Origin: Acinetobacter calcoaceticus
GTDB taxonomy: Bacteria > Pseudomonadota > Gammaproteobacteria > Pseudomonadales > Moraxellaceae
DNA: 64,000 nt
Assembly (NCBI RefSeq): GCF_004345325.1
Contig: NZ_SLVJ01000009.1
Span: forward strand, 81,475-145,474
Reading direction: 5' to 3'
The notes under the pieces are model-generated. The model had not been told where the DNA came from and ran no database searches. It saw only the letters and a list, made by a program, of their open reading frames with translations. This document shows, piece by piece, positions 1 through 9,240 of the stretch; within the stretch, counting starts at the first letter, position 1; the number at the start of each line of letters is the position of its first letter. The position numbers and the translations under genes are program-made.

Positions 1-1
1 T

Positions 2-58
2 AGAGTGAAATTTCGACAAGTCGAATGGCCTGTTGCTGCTATTTGTGGTGGCTTATAG
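2..58 (+). CDS. possible 3' end of an upstream gene (partial)
   Basis: One forward frame is open from the window edge to a TAG at 56-58 and ends in ...EWPVAAICGGL. It could be the C-terminus of a gene lying mostly outside the window. Only 18 codons are visible, so neither function nor reality can be judged. The DNA from 59 to 167 shows no other gene. Confidence 0.2.
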   Translation, partial: RVKFRQVEWPVAAICGGL

Positions 59-167
59 GGCGGATCGGACTTTTTTTGCAAAATGAACCCAGATTAGTCG
101 GGAAAAGTAAATTAAGGTCTTGAGGCATTTGTTACACTAGCGGCATCATTTAAGGGCGAGTCTAAAC

Positions 168-662
168 GTGCTGCAATTTAAACTCTGGGTGGATGCAGAT
201 GCATTACCTAAAATATTGCGAGAACTTATATTACGTGCTTCAGATCGTTATCAGCTTGAAATTACTTTTGTTGCCAATCAAGACATCGGCATACGTCCGT
301 CAACGCGGATTAATTTTCTCCAAGTTTTAAGTGGTGCCGATCGTGCCGACCAAGAAATTGTAGAGCGCATGCATGCCAATGATATCGTGATTACCCAAGA
401 TATCCCCTTGGCGGCACAAGTGATTGAGAAAGGTGGGATTGCCATCAATCCACGCGGAGAGGTCTATACCGAAGCCAATATCAAAGCTCGCTTACATCTA
501 CGTGATTTTATGGATACTTTAAGAGGGGCTGGGGTGCAAACCGGTGGACCGCCACCGATCTCAGAACGGGATAAGCGCGAGTTTTCTAGCCATTTAGATC
601 AAACCATTTTAAAGCAAAAGCGCAAAACCACACCTAAACCCGATGCATCTGTCGGGCTATAA
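168..662 (+). CDS. yaiI: YaiI/YqxD (DUF188) family protein
   Basis: A 164-residue protein of the UPF0178/DUF188 family, whose members are small, PIN/NYN-nuclease-like cytosolic proteins without an established reaction. The N-terminal block [12 protein letters not shown] matches the family's WVDADACP motif with Leu in place of the usual Cys. Later blocks [16 protein letters not shown] and the Arg/Lys-rich [13 protein letters not shown] region are also typical, and the length is normal. The start is GTG, with an AGGGCGAG ribosome site 7-15 bases upstream. It is followed after 20 bases by the EamA transporter gene on the same strand. Family assignment is strong; the molecular role is unknown. 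Confidence 0.88.
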   Translation: MLQFKLWVDADALPKILRELILRASDRYQLEITFVANQDIGIRPSTRINFLQVLSGADRADQEIVERMHANDIVITQDIPLAAQVIEKGGIAINPRGEVYTEANIKARLHLRDFMDTLRGAGVQTGGPPPISERDKREFSSHLDQTILKQKRKTTPKPDASVGL

Positions 663-682
663 ATCAAACTGGATCTCTGCTC

Positions 683-1603
683 ATGTCCTCGCAGCATAAT
701 ATTGTCCTGACCTATATCTTGTTGGTCTTTATCTGGTCAACGACACCGCTGGCCATCGTCTGGACGGTGTCTGATCTGAACGTGATGTGGGCATTGCTAT
801 TGCGCTTTTTTATCGCACTCCCCTTGGCCGCCTTATTGTTGCTGGTGTTGAAAATTAAATTTCCAGTGGATCGGGTGGCGCTGCATAGTTATGTGGCAGG
901 GGCATTTAGCTTGGTTGGTTCGCAGGCCTTTACCTATGCGGCAGCGCAGTATCTAAGTTCGGGGATGTTGGCGCTGATGTTTGGTCTGGCCCCGATTATG
1001 GCGGGATTGATTGGCCGTTTTGTCTTTGGTCAGCATCTACAGCGTGTGCAATGGTTTGGGATGCTGGTCGCGGTCTGCGGCTTGGGGATCATTTGTTTTA
1101 TGAATGATGCTGGACAACAGATTCACCCACTGGGGATTGGTCTGATGTTGGTCAGCGTATTTAACTATGCCTTGTCGATCTTTTGGGTCAAGAAAATTGC
1201 AGCAAAAGTAGAACCTATGGCCCAAGCCACTGGCTCGATCTTGGTTTCATCCTTGGTGATGTTGTTGTTTATCCCCTTTATTTGGCAATATATCCCAGAT
1301 CATCTGCCGAGCACGAAATCGTTGTCGGCACTGCTCTATACGGTGGTGATGGCATCGTTGATTGCCATGTTCTGTTATTTTAAATTGGTGCAAAATATCC
1401 AAGCCACCACCTTGTCCTTGACCACGGTGATGACCCCGATGTTGGCGATGTTATTTGGGGCATTGTTTAATCGCGAACAACCCAGTGCATGGGTCTTTGT
1501 GGGTGCCTTGGTATTAATCGGCGGAGTGATGCTGTATTTTTATCAAGACTTGGTGGCGAGTCGTCGTCGAGCACAACGGCTTAAACAGTTGAATATGCGC
1601 TGA
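683..1603 (+). CDS. EamA/DMT-superfamily inner-membrane exporter
   Basis: A 306-residue hydrophobic protein with about ten predicted membrane helices in two EamA repeats (roughly residues 6-140 and 150-290), the usual drug/metabolite-transporter layout. Hallmarks include IWSTTPLAIVW near the N-terminus, QAFTYAAAQYLSSGMLAL in the first repeat and a Gly-rich helix near 272-285 in the second. The tail is basic (SRRRAQRLKQLNMR), consistent with a cytoplasmic C-terminus. Members export amino acids, nucleosides or other metabolites; the substrate cannot be read from sequence. It lies 20 bases after the YaiI-like gene and may be co-transcribed. Confidence 0.85.
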   Translation: MSSQHNIVLTYILLVFIWSTTPLAIVWTVSDLNVMWALLLRFFIALPLAALLLLVLKIKFPVDRVALHSYVAGAFSLVGSQAFTYAAAQYLSSGMLALMFGLAPIMAGLIGRFVFGQHLQRVQWFGMLVAVCGLGIICFMNDAGQQIHPLGIGLMLVSVFNYALSIFWVKKIAAKVEPMAQATGSILVSSLVMLLFIPFIWQYIPDHLPSTKSLSALLYTVVMASLIAMFCYFKLVQNIQATTLSLTTVMTPMLAMLFGALFNREQPSAWVFVGALVLIGGVMLYFYQDLVASRRRAQRLKQLNMR

Positions 1604-1648
1604 AGATTAGACTGCGATATCTTAGTTTTGCTGCTGAGGCTGAGATGT

Positions 1649-2227
1649 TTAAGTTTCGCTGCTGAGGCTTAAGTTATGACGGACACATTCAGCTAACTTT
1701 ACTTTGTCAGCAGGATGTAAAGTAATAAAATAGGCCCCGATGCGATACATGCCATGCTGATCAAATTCAGCATAGGCGACCTGCGCCGTGGCAGCGATAT
1801 GAAAATAGTGCTCAGGATGACTTAAAGTCACGTGTAAATAACTGCCTTTTTTAAAGTCTTGTTCACAAAAAAAGCTGAAACCACTTTCAGAAAAATTCAC
1901 CTGTTGTGGGATCGGTAGTAAACTTTGCACTGTTGCATCATAAAGTGAACCTGTTATCAGGTTTAGTTTTTGGCTAAATAAGGATAGGATTCGGGCAATT
2001 TGTTGATCTTTTTGATTTAATTGTTCTAATTCGTATTCTAGAGCATGATCAAATTGATCTAACTCAGCAAGTAGTAGAAAATAGCGCGGCAATACAAAAT
2101 TTGGATCATAAGGGTCATTCAGTGCAACTTCATCTGTAATGATCTGATAGTTAATCCTCAAGGCAGCATCAATGCGAGACATAACTCGACGTTCAGTTCC
2201 TCTATGTTGATGCTGTGAAGTTTCCAT
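1649..2227 (-). CDS. PilZ-domain protein (probable c-di-GMP receptor)
   Basis: A 192-residue protein when started at the ATG at 2227, which has a GAGGTG ribosome site just upstream; a longer in-frame extension exists but lacks such a site. The N-terminus carries an RxxxR element (ERRVMSRID, near residues 14-22). The middle has NFSESGFSFF, which resembles the second PilZ motif (D/N-x-S-x-x-G). A helical segment (residues 45-85) lies between them. PilZ domains bind cyclic di-GMP and control motility, attachment or polysaccharide output. It is divergent from the lolC/E-type gene, with only about 24 bases between the two starts. The call relies on motif reading and the partner is unknown. Confidence 0.7.
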   Translation of the reverse strand: METSQHQHRGTERRVMSRIDAALRINYQIITDEVALNDPYDPNFVLPRYFLLLAELDQFDHALEYELEQLNQKDQQIARILSLFSQKLNLITGSLYDATVQSLLPIPQQVNFSESGFSFFCEQDFKKGSYLHVTLSHPEHYFHIAATAQVAYAEFDQHGMYRIGAYFITLHPADKVKLAECVRHNLSLSSET

Positions 2228-2251
2228 AAAAACACCTCGGACTAGATTGGT

Positions 2252-3487
2252 ATGTTTAAACCTATCTCGCTGTATATAGGGTTGAGATATACTCGCGCAC
2301 GGCGTAGCAATCACTTTATTTCTTTTATCGCTTTGGTTTCAATGATCGGTCTGACCCTTGGGGTTGCCGTTTTGATTACAGTATTGTCTGTGATGAATGG
2401 ATTTGACCGCGAATTAAAAACCAGAGTGCTCGGCATGGTGCCACAAGCGACCATTTCTTCGACCGAAATCTTAACAGATTGGCCTGTGCTTGCAAATAAA
2501 ATCGCCAAACATGAGGATGTTACTGGTGTCGCCCCCTTTACCCAACTGCAGGGTATGCTGACCTCACAAGGTCAAGTTGCTGGGGTGATGATTACCGGAA
2601 TAGAACCAGAATATGAAAAAAAGGTCTCTATCATCCAGAATCATATGCAGGAAGGTAGTATCGACGCACTGAAAAAAGGTGAGTTTGGTATCGTTCTGGG
2701 CAAGCAACGTGTCGATGAAATGGGCTTGGAACTCAATGACTACGTGACGCTGGTACTACCAGAAGCAACGCCTTCACCCGCTGGTGTGGTGCCTCGTTTT
2801 AAACGCTTTAAAATCGTAGGGATCTTTAGTATCGGGGCAGAAGTTGATTCAACCTTGGGCTATATCGCCTTAAATGATGCGGCAACCTTGATGCGCTTAC
2901 CGGATGGGGCACAAGGCATCCGTATGAAATTGGATGACATCTTTAAAGCGCCGATGGTTGCCAATGATGTGGTGAGTAAATTGCCTGGCAACTTCTATGC
3001 GACCGACTGGACCTTTACCCACGGTAATTTGTTTAGTGCGATCCAGATGGAAAAAGCCATGGTCAGCCTATTGTTATTCCTGATCGTATTGGTGGCGGCA
3101 TTTAATATCGTGTCTTCATTGGTTATGGTGGTCACAGACAAGAAATCTGATATCGCAATCCTACGCACCCTCGGGGCTTCGCCGCGTACCATTACTAAAA
3201 TCTTTATGGTTCAAGGTACGGTCATCGGTGTAGTCGGCACTTTGGCTGGTGCGGTATTGGGTATTATTTTGGCGACCAGTATCAGTGGTTTTATGGGTTG
3301 GATTAACTCAGCCTTTGGTTTGCATTTATTCGATGCCTACTTCATCAACTACTTACCGTCTTATCTCAGATGGCAAGATGTATTGTTGGTGGTGACGGTT
3401 TCATTATTCTTGAGTTTCATCGCCACGATCTATCCTGCATTGCGTGCCGCGAAAATCCAACCTGCTGAGGCCCTTCGCTATGAGTAA
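2252..3487 (+). CDS. lolC: lipoprotein-releasing ABC transporter permease (LolC/LolE family, LolF-like)
   Basis: A 411-residue inner-membrane subunit of the Lol lipoprotein-release transporter, which extracts mature lipoproteins and passes them to LolA. It has one N-terminal helix (residues about 22-48, within FIALVSMIGLTLGVAVLITV), a large MacB-type periplasmic domain (50-260) and three C-terminal FtsX-type helices (270-405). The cytoplasmic coupling region reads TDKKSDIAILRTLGASPRTI. Only one such gene stands beside lolD. This fits the LolF type, in which one protein replaces both LolC and LolE; that point is inference, because another copy could lie elsewhere. It overlaps lolD by 8 bases. 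Confidence 0.93.
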   Translation: MFKPISLYIGLRYTRARRSNHFISFIALVSMIGLTLGVAVLITVLSVMNGFDRELKTRVLGMVPQATISSTEILTDWPVLANKIAKHEDVTGVAPFTQLQGMLTSQGQVAGVMITGIEPEYEKKVSIIQNHMQEGSIDALKKGEFGIVLGKQRVDEMGLELNDYVTLVLPEATPSPAGVVPRFKRFKIVGIFSIGAEVDSTLGYIALNDAATLMRLPDGAQGIRMKLDDIFKAPMVANDVVSKLPGNFYATDWTFTHGNLFSAIQMEKAMVSLLLFLIVLVAAFNIVSSLVMVVTDKKSDIAILRTLGASPRTITKIFMVQGTVIGVVGTLAGAVLGIILATSISGFMGWINSAFGLHLFDAYFINYLPSYLRWQDVLLVVTVSLFLSFIATIYPALRAAKIQPAEALRYE

Positions 3488-4169
3488 TGTGGTGTTAGAA
3501 GCCAAAGATGTACAGAAACATTTTACCGATGGTAAGTCGACAGTTGAAGTGATCAAAGGCTTGTCACTCAAAGTCCATGCTGGCGAGTTTGTCTCAATCG
3601 TCGGTGCCAGTGGTTCAGGTAAAAGTACCCTATTGCATATTTTGGGAGGGCTAGATCGTCCGACCCAAGGTATGGTGATGCTCAATGGTCAACGCTTCGA
3701 TAGCTTGGATGAAGCTGAACGTGGCTTTTTACGCAATCGCAATTTGGGTTTTGTGTATCAGTTTCATCATCTGCTGCCTGAGTTTAGTGCCTTTGAAAAT
3801 GTGGCTATGCCGTTGATGTTACGTGAAGAAGTACAATTCAAAGAAGCCAAAGCGCGTGCTGAATATTTACTGGACCGTGTTGGATTGAGTCATCGTCTCA
3901 CTCATAAACCCGGTGAGTTATCCGGTGGGGAGCGGCAGCGTGTGGCTTTGGCACGTGCCTTGGTCACCCAACCGAAATTGATGATGGCCGATGAACCTAC
4001 AGGGAATTTGGACCGTAAAACTGCGGCAACGATCTTTCAGTTGTTGACTGACTTGCAGCAGGAACTGAATATGGCAATGCTGATCGTCACCCATGACGAA
4101 CAGTTAGCAAAATCTGCAGATCATATCTTGCATATGCAGGATGGGCTTTGGGAAGCGCAATCAGCCTAG
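3480..4169 (+). CDS. lolD: lipoprotein-releasing system ATPase LolD
   Basis: A 229-residue ABC ATPase that powers lipoprotein release from the inner membrane with the adjacent LolC/E-type subunit. Walker A is GASGSGKST (about residue 42), the Q-loop lies in YQFHHLLPEF, the signature is LSGGERQRVALARAL, Walker B is LMMADEPTGNLD and the H-loop is VTHDE. The ATG at 3480 overlaps the end of the upstream gene, and family alignment begins a few residues later, so a longer in-frame version starting at 3444 is unlikely. The two genes form one transcription unit closed by the hairpin at 4239. Confidence 0.95.
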   Translation: MSNVVLEAKDVQKHFTDGKSTVEVIKGLSLKVHAGEFVSIVGASGSGKSTLLHILGGLDRPTQGMVMLNGQRFDSLDEAERGFLRNRNLGFVYQFHHLLPEFSAFENVAMPLMLREEVQFKEAKARAEYLLDRVGLSHRLTHKPGELSGGERQRVALARALVTQPKLMMADEPTGNLDRKTAATIFQLLTDLQQELNMAMLIVTHDEQLAKSADHILHMQDGLWEAQSA

Positions 4170-4238
4170 GGCTGTGATGTCGTTTCAACATACGACCAAT
4201 AACGCGCAAAGCCTTTGAGGATCGGATCAATAGCCTTG

Positions 4239-4271
4239 TTAAAGCCCACATTGTGGGCTTTAATTTTTTGT
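4239..4271 (+). terminator. rho-independent terminator after lolD
   Basis: A near-perfect inverted repeat (TTAAAGCCCAC / GTGGGCTTTAA) is followed directly by a T-run. It ends the lol operon and separates it from comEC. Confidence 0.88.
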
Positions 4272-4305
4272 CCTATCGATGCATTAAAATCAGTCCAAAC
4301 TCAGC

Positions 4306-6933
4306 ATGCTTCGTCCCAAGCTCAGCACCCAGTTTAGCCCGCAGTCTAGTCTGAAAATGAGTCCTACGATGAGTTCTAAGATTAGTCCGATGCTTGCTCC
4401 CTTACTCAGTCCAATGTTGCGTCAAATATTATTGGTGGCTTGGATCGTGGGGATCAGTAGCATGGCGTGGCCATTGCATATCCTCAGTGGTTGGAGAGAA
4501 TTAGCGCTCATCCTTTTGCTGCCATTGCTATTCAGTGTGATGCTGATGCTCTATAGCGCTTATCGACCAGCGCAATATGATCCAGTGTCTAAAGCGATGA
4601 CTCAAGCGATGTTTTTGCGAGTCCTGGCTATATGCAGTGTGCTCATGGCCGGACATCTCTATGCGCAGCATGCACTAACAACACGCTTAGCACTCAGAAC
4701 CAGCACGGCATTTACAGGATCGGTGCTGATCTATGTCGATCGGATTGCAAGTAATAGTCATGCGGATCCCAATCGTTGGCAGCATCAAGTTTGGGTGCTG
4801 GATCAACAGCCGCAAGCGGTACTTTGGCAACTCAGCTATCCCGCCAAAAGCGCAGAGGATGATGCAGACTATAGTTTGCAATTGGGGCGGTATTATCGGG
4901 TCAGTGGGCAAGTTAAACCTGCACATAGTTATGCGGTTCCCGGTGTATTTGATCGTGAGCGTTGGATGTTGCAACAAGGCTTGATGGCGAGCATGCAGGT
5001 TGAAACAGTGCAGTTGTTGGATGCGCAACATGTGAATGCAATGGGGCATGTTGCATTTGTTCAGGATCAGCAGGGCAGCATTGCCAAATTGAATCGCGCT
5101 ATTGAAAGTCTACGGCTCAAGTTTAGAGTGTTGATTCAGGCTTCAAATGCCACGCAGCCCGGACTACTGTTGGCGCTTTTGACCGGGGATCAAAGCCTCA
5201 TGTCAGTGCAGACCCAAGCCTTGTTCCAACGCTTGGGCATTACTCATCTATTGGCGATCTCAGGGCCACATGTATTGTTATTTGCTTTGATGCTGTGTTT
5301 TGCGCTGGCAAAATTGCTGCGCTTTGTCTGTCCACAGATTTTTCTGCGTTATCCCAAACCCTATCTATTGATTGGCCCATTTTTGCTTGCGGTTTGGGGC
5401 TATGCCGCCTTGGTGGGTTTTGAGATACCGGCATTAAGAACCCTGTTTACGACGACTGTCATCTGTGTGTTGTTGCTGTTCAAGCAGGCATTGCGACCGC
5501 TAAAAATGCTCCTGCTCAGTGCCAGTTTATTGTTGCTCTTTGATCCCTTTAGCATACTCTCAGCGGCTTTTTGGCTTTCCTTCGGCGCGTGTTTAATGTT
5601 GCTGCGTGTGTATCAATCCATGCAAGGGGGTGTTCCGAATACTGCAATATTTTCAAGCGTTGCCTTATCAGGCAGGGTAGGACGAGTGCTGTATGGATGC
5701 TGGTTGTTTATAGCTGCACAATGGAAAATTTTTGTAGCGCTGTTGCCTTTGTTGATGTTTATCTTTCAGCAACTGGCTTGGCTGGCCCCAATCGCCAATC
5801 TAATTGCGATTCCATTGATTGGCAGTGTGGTGGTGCCATTAGAAGTGCTGGCGGCCAGTGGCAGTTTTGTTTTTCCAGCGATGGCTGCGCTTTTATTTTA
5901 TTTGGCGGATCAGGTGTTGGAGGTCATGCTCAGGTTGCTTGGCTGGCTCGATCAAGTTTTTGCCGCAAAAACGCAATGGTTGGCACTGAGTTTTTGGCAA
6001 AGTCTGAGCTTGAGTCTGGCGATTTGGATGTTGCTATTACCTCGTGGGGTGTTGCCTCGACTTTGGATCGGTGTGTGCGCCGTGGTCGGTTTGGTCGGTG
6101 TGGCAGGTCAAAAGGTTGATACTGAATTTGAGTTGAATGTGATCGATGTGGGGCAAGGGCAGGCATTATTGCTCAAACTCCCGCAGCACCCACTTCCACA
6201 GCATAAGCTCATGATTGATGTCGGTGGGATTTATAATGAAAAACAGTGGGGTATCGCTGATCACATTATCATTCCTTATTTAATGCAACAGGGCATATCC
6301 AGACTGGATCAGGTGATCTTGTCTCATTTAGATCAAGACCACAGTGGTGCATTTGAACCTTTAAGCAAGCAAGTGCGTATAGATCAGGTCTATTCCAATC
6401 AGCAGGATGAGCGCTTCGAGGGCTTTGATTTTCAACTGTGTCAGCGAGGACAGCAGTGGCAATATGGCCAGATACTGGTGCAGATCTTGTTGCCAGATGC
6501 TGAGCAATTGGCTGATGTCGCTGAACATCAAAATGAACGTTCTTGCGTGGTCTATGTGCAAGTACCGCAGGCGCGAGGCTATCAAAATTTTCTGATTATG
6601 GGCGATGCGGGCTGGGAGGCTGAATATCAACTGCTGCAACGCTACCCAGACTTAAAAGTCGATGTACTGATCCTTGGACATCATGGCAGTCGGCACAGTT
6701 CTGCTTATGCTTTTTTACAGCAGTTGCAGCCGAAATTGGCGATTGCCAGTGCGGGGTGGAACAATCGTTATGGGCATCCGCATGCCTTGGTCAAAGCGCG
6801 ATTAGCAGATTTGGGTATACCGATGTTGAGCAGCATTGAGCAGGGCAGTATTCAGTTTTATTTAGATGCTGAGCAGCAGATGCAATGGCGAGCGCATCGT
6901 CAGACTCGGCCATGGTTAGATAGATCGCAGTAA
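4306..6933 (+). CDS. comEC: DNA internalisation protein ComEC/Rec2
   Basis: An 875-residue inner-membrane channel protein for uptake of single-stranded DNA during natural transformation. An N-terminal DUF4131-type region (about 60-230) is followed by the Competence membrane domain (about 285-560, including ITHLLAISGPHVLL). A metallo-beta-lactamase-like domain follows (about 610-830) with HLDQDH near residue 672 and ILGHHGSRHSS. All three canonical parts are present and intact. The first 40 residues are unusual: a low-complexity stretch of repeated S-P-containing tetrapeptides precedes the first hydrophobic helix. A later Met such as MLRQILLVAW (residue 37) may be the true start. Confidence 0.93.
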   Translation: MLRPKLSTQFSPQSSLKMSPTMSSKISPMLAPLLSPMLRQILLVAWIVGISSMAWPLHILSGWRELALILLLPLLFSVMLMLYSAYRPAQYDPVSKAMTQAMFLRVLAICSVLMAGHLYAQHALTTRLALRTSTAFTGSVLIYVDRIASNSHADPNRWQHQVWVLDQQPQAVLWQLSYPAKSAEDDADYSLQLGRYYRVSGQVKPAHSYAVPGVFDRERWMLQQGLMASMQVETVQLLDAQHVNAMGHVAFVQDQQGSIAKLNRAIESLRLKFRVLIQASNATQPGLLLALLTGDQSLMSVQTQALFQRLGITHLLAISGPHVLLFALMLCFALAKLLRFVCPQIFLRYPKPYLLIGPFLLAVWGYAALVGFEIPALRTLFTTTVICVLLLFKQALRPLKMLLLSASLLLLFDPFSILSAAFWLSFGACLMLLRVYQSMQGGVPNTAIFSSVALSGRVGRVLYGCWLFIAAQWKIFVALLPLLMFIFQQLAWLAPIANLIAIPLIGSVVVPLEVLAASGSFVFPAMAALLFYLADQVLEVMLRLLGWLDQVFAAKTQWLALSFWQSLSLSLAIWMLLLPRGVLPRLWIGVCAVVGLVGVAGQKVDTEFELNVIDVGQGQALLLKLPQHPLPQHKLMIDVGGIYNEKQWGIADHIIIPYLMQQGISRLDQVILSHLDQDHSGAFEPLSKQVRIDQVYSNQQDERFEGFDFQLCQRGQQWQYGQILVQILLPDAEQLADVAEHQNERSCVVYVQVPQARGYQNFLIMGDAGWEAEYQLLQRYPDLKVDVLILGHHGSRHSSAYAFLQQLQPKLAIASAGWNNRYGHPHALVKARLADLGIPMLSSIEQGSIQFYLDAEQQMQWRAHRQTRPWLDRSQ

Positions 6934-7037
6934 GGCTAGCGTTAGACCTAACTTTAACTAAAACTGCCTCAGCCCAAAACAGCTTTAGCCAAACTCATCG
7001 CAACATGCATACTGCCTGATCTATAGCACATCAGGCT

Positions 7038-8054
7038 TTAAGCCGATGCATCCTGCTTAGGTGCTTCATCGCTTAGGGTGGGTTCAAGATGTGGCTCAAT
7101 CTGATCGTTGGGCTGTTGAGCGTGTTGTTCTCGTAGCGCTGCGACTGCGGCAAGTGCTTCAGCTTTGGGGATGTGATAGACCCGATCTAAGGCAGGATTG
7201 GCCTTAAAGCGTTTGTAACTCCAGTGATAATGTTCAGGGTAGCGACGGATCAAATCTTCGATACTGTGATGAATGATAGTTGTCCCTTGCTCGGCAGTGC
7301 CACTATAAATCGCCTCATCAATGGGCTCAATAAACATGTTGAAACTGTCATCTTGATTGCGGATCGCATACAACAACAGCGCACTGGCTTTGGTTTTCTG
7401 GATCAACTTGGCGCTTAAGCTGCTCGATGCCAGTGGGATGCCAAAGTAATTGATCATGTCTCCACCCACTTGAGGGGTGTGATCGGGCAGGATGACCGTG
7501 GTACCACCGCGTTTTAGCGCTTTAAAAATCTGTCTAACCCCACTTTCATCGGTTGGAACCAGATTGGCTTGTTCACGACCACGAGCCTGACGTACAAATT
7601 GATCTGCCTCATGGTTTTTGATCGGTTTATACATGATGGTCATTTCGGTGTGTTGTGCTAACCATGCATTCATAACCTCCCAAGTCCCAAAATGTGGCAC
7701 CACCAAAACCAAGCCTTGACCACGCGCTAAAGCATCATGCAGATACTGTTCACCTTGAATCTGCCGTATACGGGAAATATTTTTTTGATTACTGCTGCCC
7801 CAGATACTAAAAAATTCCATATAGGACTGTAATTCGTTGCGAATCGCAGTACGGGTGATCTGTTCACGTTGCTCTTGATTGAGTTCATGCAGACAAATCT
7901 CAATATTGAGACGTATGGTATTGGAGGTTTTTGTAATATGTAATAAGTTGACAATTCGCGCGAGTATACGTGCAAAAAAACGTGAAAATAATATCGGTTG
8001 ACGACTAAAGAAGTTGAGGAGCCATGTAGTCGAAGAAGATGATTTTTTGGTCAT
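7038..8054 (-). CDS. lpxL: lipid A lauroyl/myristoyl acyltransferase (LpxL/LpxM family)
   Basis: A 338-residue member of the LpxL/HtrB/LpxM family, which transfers secondary acyl chains from acyl-ACP to lipid A precursors at the inner membrane. The catalytic HX4(D/E) motif is visible as HFGTWE (near residue 121). Supporting blocks are MYKPIKN and GGTTVILPDHTPQVGGD. The hydrophobic N-terminus (FSRFFARILARIVNLL) is the usual membrane anchor. The protein has a Q/E/A-rich tail of about 50 residues past the conserved domain. The family is clear; whether it is the LpxL or LpxM member cannot be decided here. It is divergent from sppA. Confidence 0.88.
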   Translation of the reverse strand: MTKKSSSSTTWLLNFFSRQPILFSRFFARILARIVNLLHITKTSNTIRLNIEICLHELNQEQREQITRTAIRNELQSYMEFFSIWGSSNQKNISRIRQIQGEQYLHDALARGQGLVLVVPHFGTWEVMNAWLAQHTEMTIMYKPIKNHEADQFVRQARGREQANLVPTDESGVRQIFKALKRGGTTVILPDHTPQVGGDMINYFGIPLASSSLSAKLIQKTKASALLLYAIRNQDDSFNMFIEPIDEAIYSGTAEQGTTIIHHSIEDLIRRYPEHYHWSYKRFKANPALDRVYHIPKAEALAAVAALREQHAQQPNDQIEPHLEPTLSDEAPKQDASA

Positions 8055-8133
8055 TGGCGATCTAGTTGTGTGTCGAAAGTCGAGTTAAAGTGTCAAATTT
8101 GGCGCTATTATAAGTTAAATCTTGTGGTTTAGA

Positions 8134-8161
8134 CAGTTTAACTGTAAAGCTTGTATATAAT
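8134..8161 (+). promoter_or_regulatory. probable -10 element and promoter of sppA
   Basis: A consensus TATAAT hexamer lies at 8156-8161, 31 bases before the sppA ATG. No good -35 hexamer is seen at 16-18 bases, so the upstream half is uncertain. Confidence 0.4.
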
Positions 8162-8192
8162 GTCTCCCTAAATATTAATTTGGATAGCCCAC

Positions 8193-9212
8193 ATGTCCGA
8201 TTGGCCACCACAACCACATAATGAAAAAACCACCTCTCAAGCTCCTGTTTCTGGACAAGAATGGCAAATTTTAGAAAAGGCTGTACTTGCATCTGTAGAA
8301 GAGCAGCGTCGTAGCCGCCGTTGGAGTATCTTTTTTAAATCACTGACTTTTCTTTATATCCTCAGCATCATCGTCATGATGTCTAGAGGCTGTAGTTTAA
8401 CTGAAGATGCAGAGGAAACGACCAGTACAGCACCGCATCTGGGTATCGTGAATATCTTGGGTACTATCGACTCGAGTAATCAGGGTGTAAACAGTACCGA
8501 TACCATCAAATCCTTAAAACGTGCGTTTAAATCTAAAACTGCACAAGCAGTGGTGCTCAACGTCAATTCACCGGGCGGATCACCGGTACAGTCAGATGAC
8601 ATTTGGCAAGAGATTCGCCACTTGAAGAAAGAGTATCCGGATAAGAAAGTCTATGCAGTGATCGGTGATATGGGTGCTTCAGGCGCTTATTATATCGCTT
8701 CAGCTGCAGATGAAATCTGGGTCAATCCGTCAAGTCTGGTGGGTTCGATCGGTGTGATTATGCCGAATTACGGTATAAATGGTTTGGCACAAAAATTGGG
8801 CGTTGAAGATCGCACCATGACCTCAGGCAGTAATAAAGACATACTGAGCATGACCAAGCCGATCAATCCAGCGCAACAAGCACATATCCAAGCTTTACTG
8901 GATAATGTACACGGTCACTTTATTGAAGCTGTGAAAGCGGGTCGTGGTTCAAAGCTTAAATCAACCGATCCTGCGATCTTCTCTGGTTTGTTTTGGACTG
9001 GCGAGCAAGCGATCAAATTGGGTATCGCGGATAAAGCTGGCAATATTGAAAGTCTAAAGCGTGAGTTAGATCTTGCTAAAACAGTGAACTATACAGTCGA
9101 ACGTAGTCCCTTTGATTCGGTGCTCGGTCGTGTAGGATCTGAAATGGGGCAGAGTTTAGCTGCAGCATTGATGCAGCAAGTAGAAACTCAGCAGGAAGCC
9201 AAACTCAAATAG
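8193..9212 (+). CDS. sppA: signal peptide peptidase SppA (S49 family)
   Basis: A 339-residue single-domain S49 serine protease that degrades cleaved signal peptides in the inner membrane. One N-terminal membrane helix is present (about 50-65, FLYILSIIVMMSRG). The catalytic Ser is in GDMGASGAYYIASAAD, followed by LVGSIGVIMPNYG. The general-base Lys is expected in SGSNKDILSMTKP. The length matches the short (SohB/B. subtilis-like) form rather than the duplicated E. coli SppA. The start is ATG with TATAAT upstream. The downstream hydrolase gene follows after 28 bases. Confidence 0.92.
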   Translation: MSDWPPQPHNEKTTSQAPVSGQEWQILEKAVLASVEEQRRSRRWSIFFKSLTFLYILSIIVMMSRGCSLTEDAEETTSTAPHLGIVNILGTIDSSNQGVNSTDTIKSLKRAFKSKTAQAVVLNVNSPGGSPVQSDDIWQEIRHLKKEYPDKKVYAVIGDMGASGAYYIASAADEIWVNPSSLVGSIGVIMPNYGINGLAQKLGVEDRTMTSGSNKDILSMTKPINPAQQAHIQALLDNVHGHFIEAVKAGRGSKLKSTDPAIFSGLFWTGEQAIKLGIADKAGNIESLKRELDLAKTVNYTVERSPFDSVLGRVGSEMGQSLAAALMQQVETQQEAKLK

Positions 9213-9240
9213 GTTCATGTCGTAGTGCATGCAATAGAAA

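Noticed and set aside
5571..6119. 182-codon open frame in another frame of comEC
   Set aside because: It lies wholly inside the strongly supported comEC gene and has no family features.
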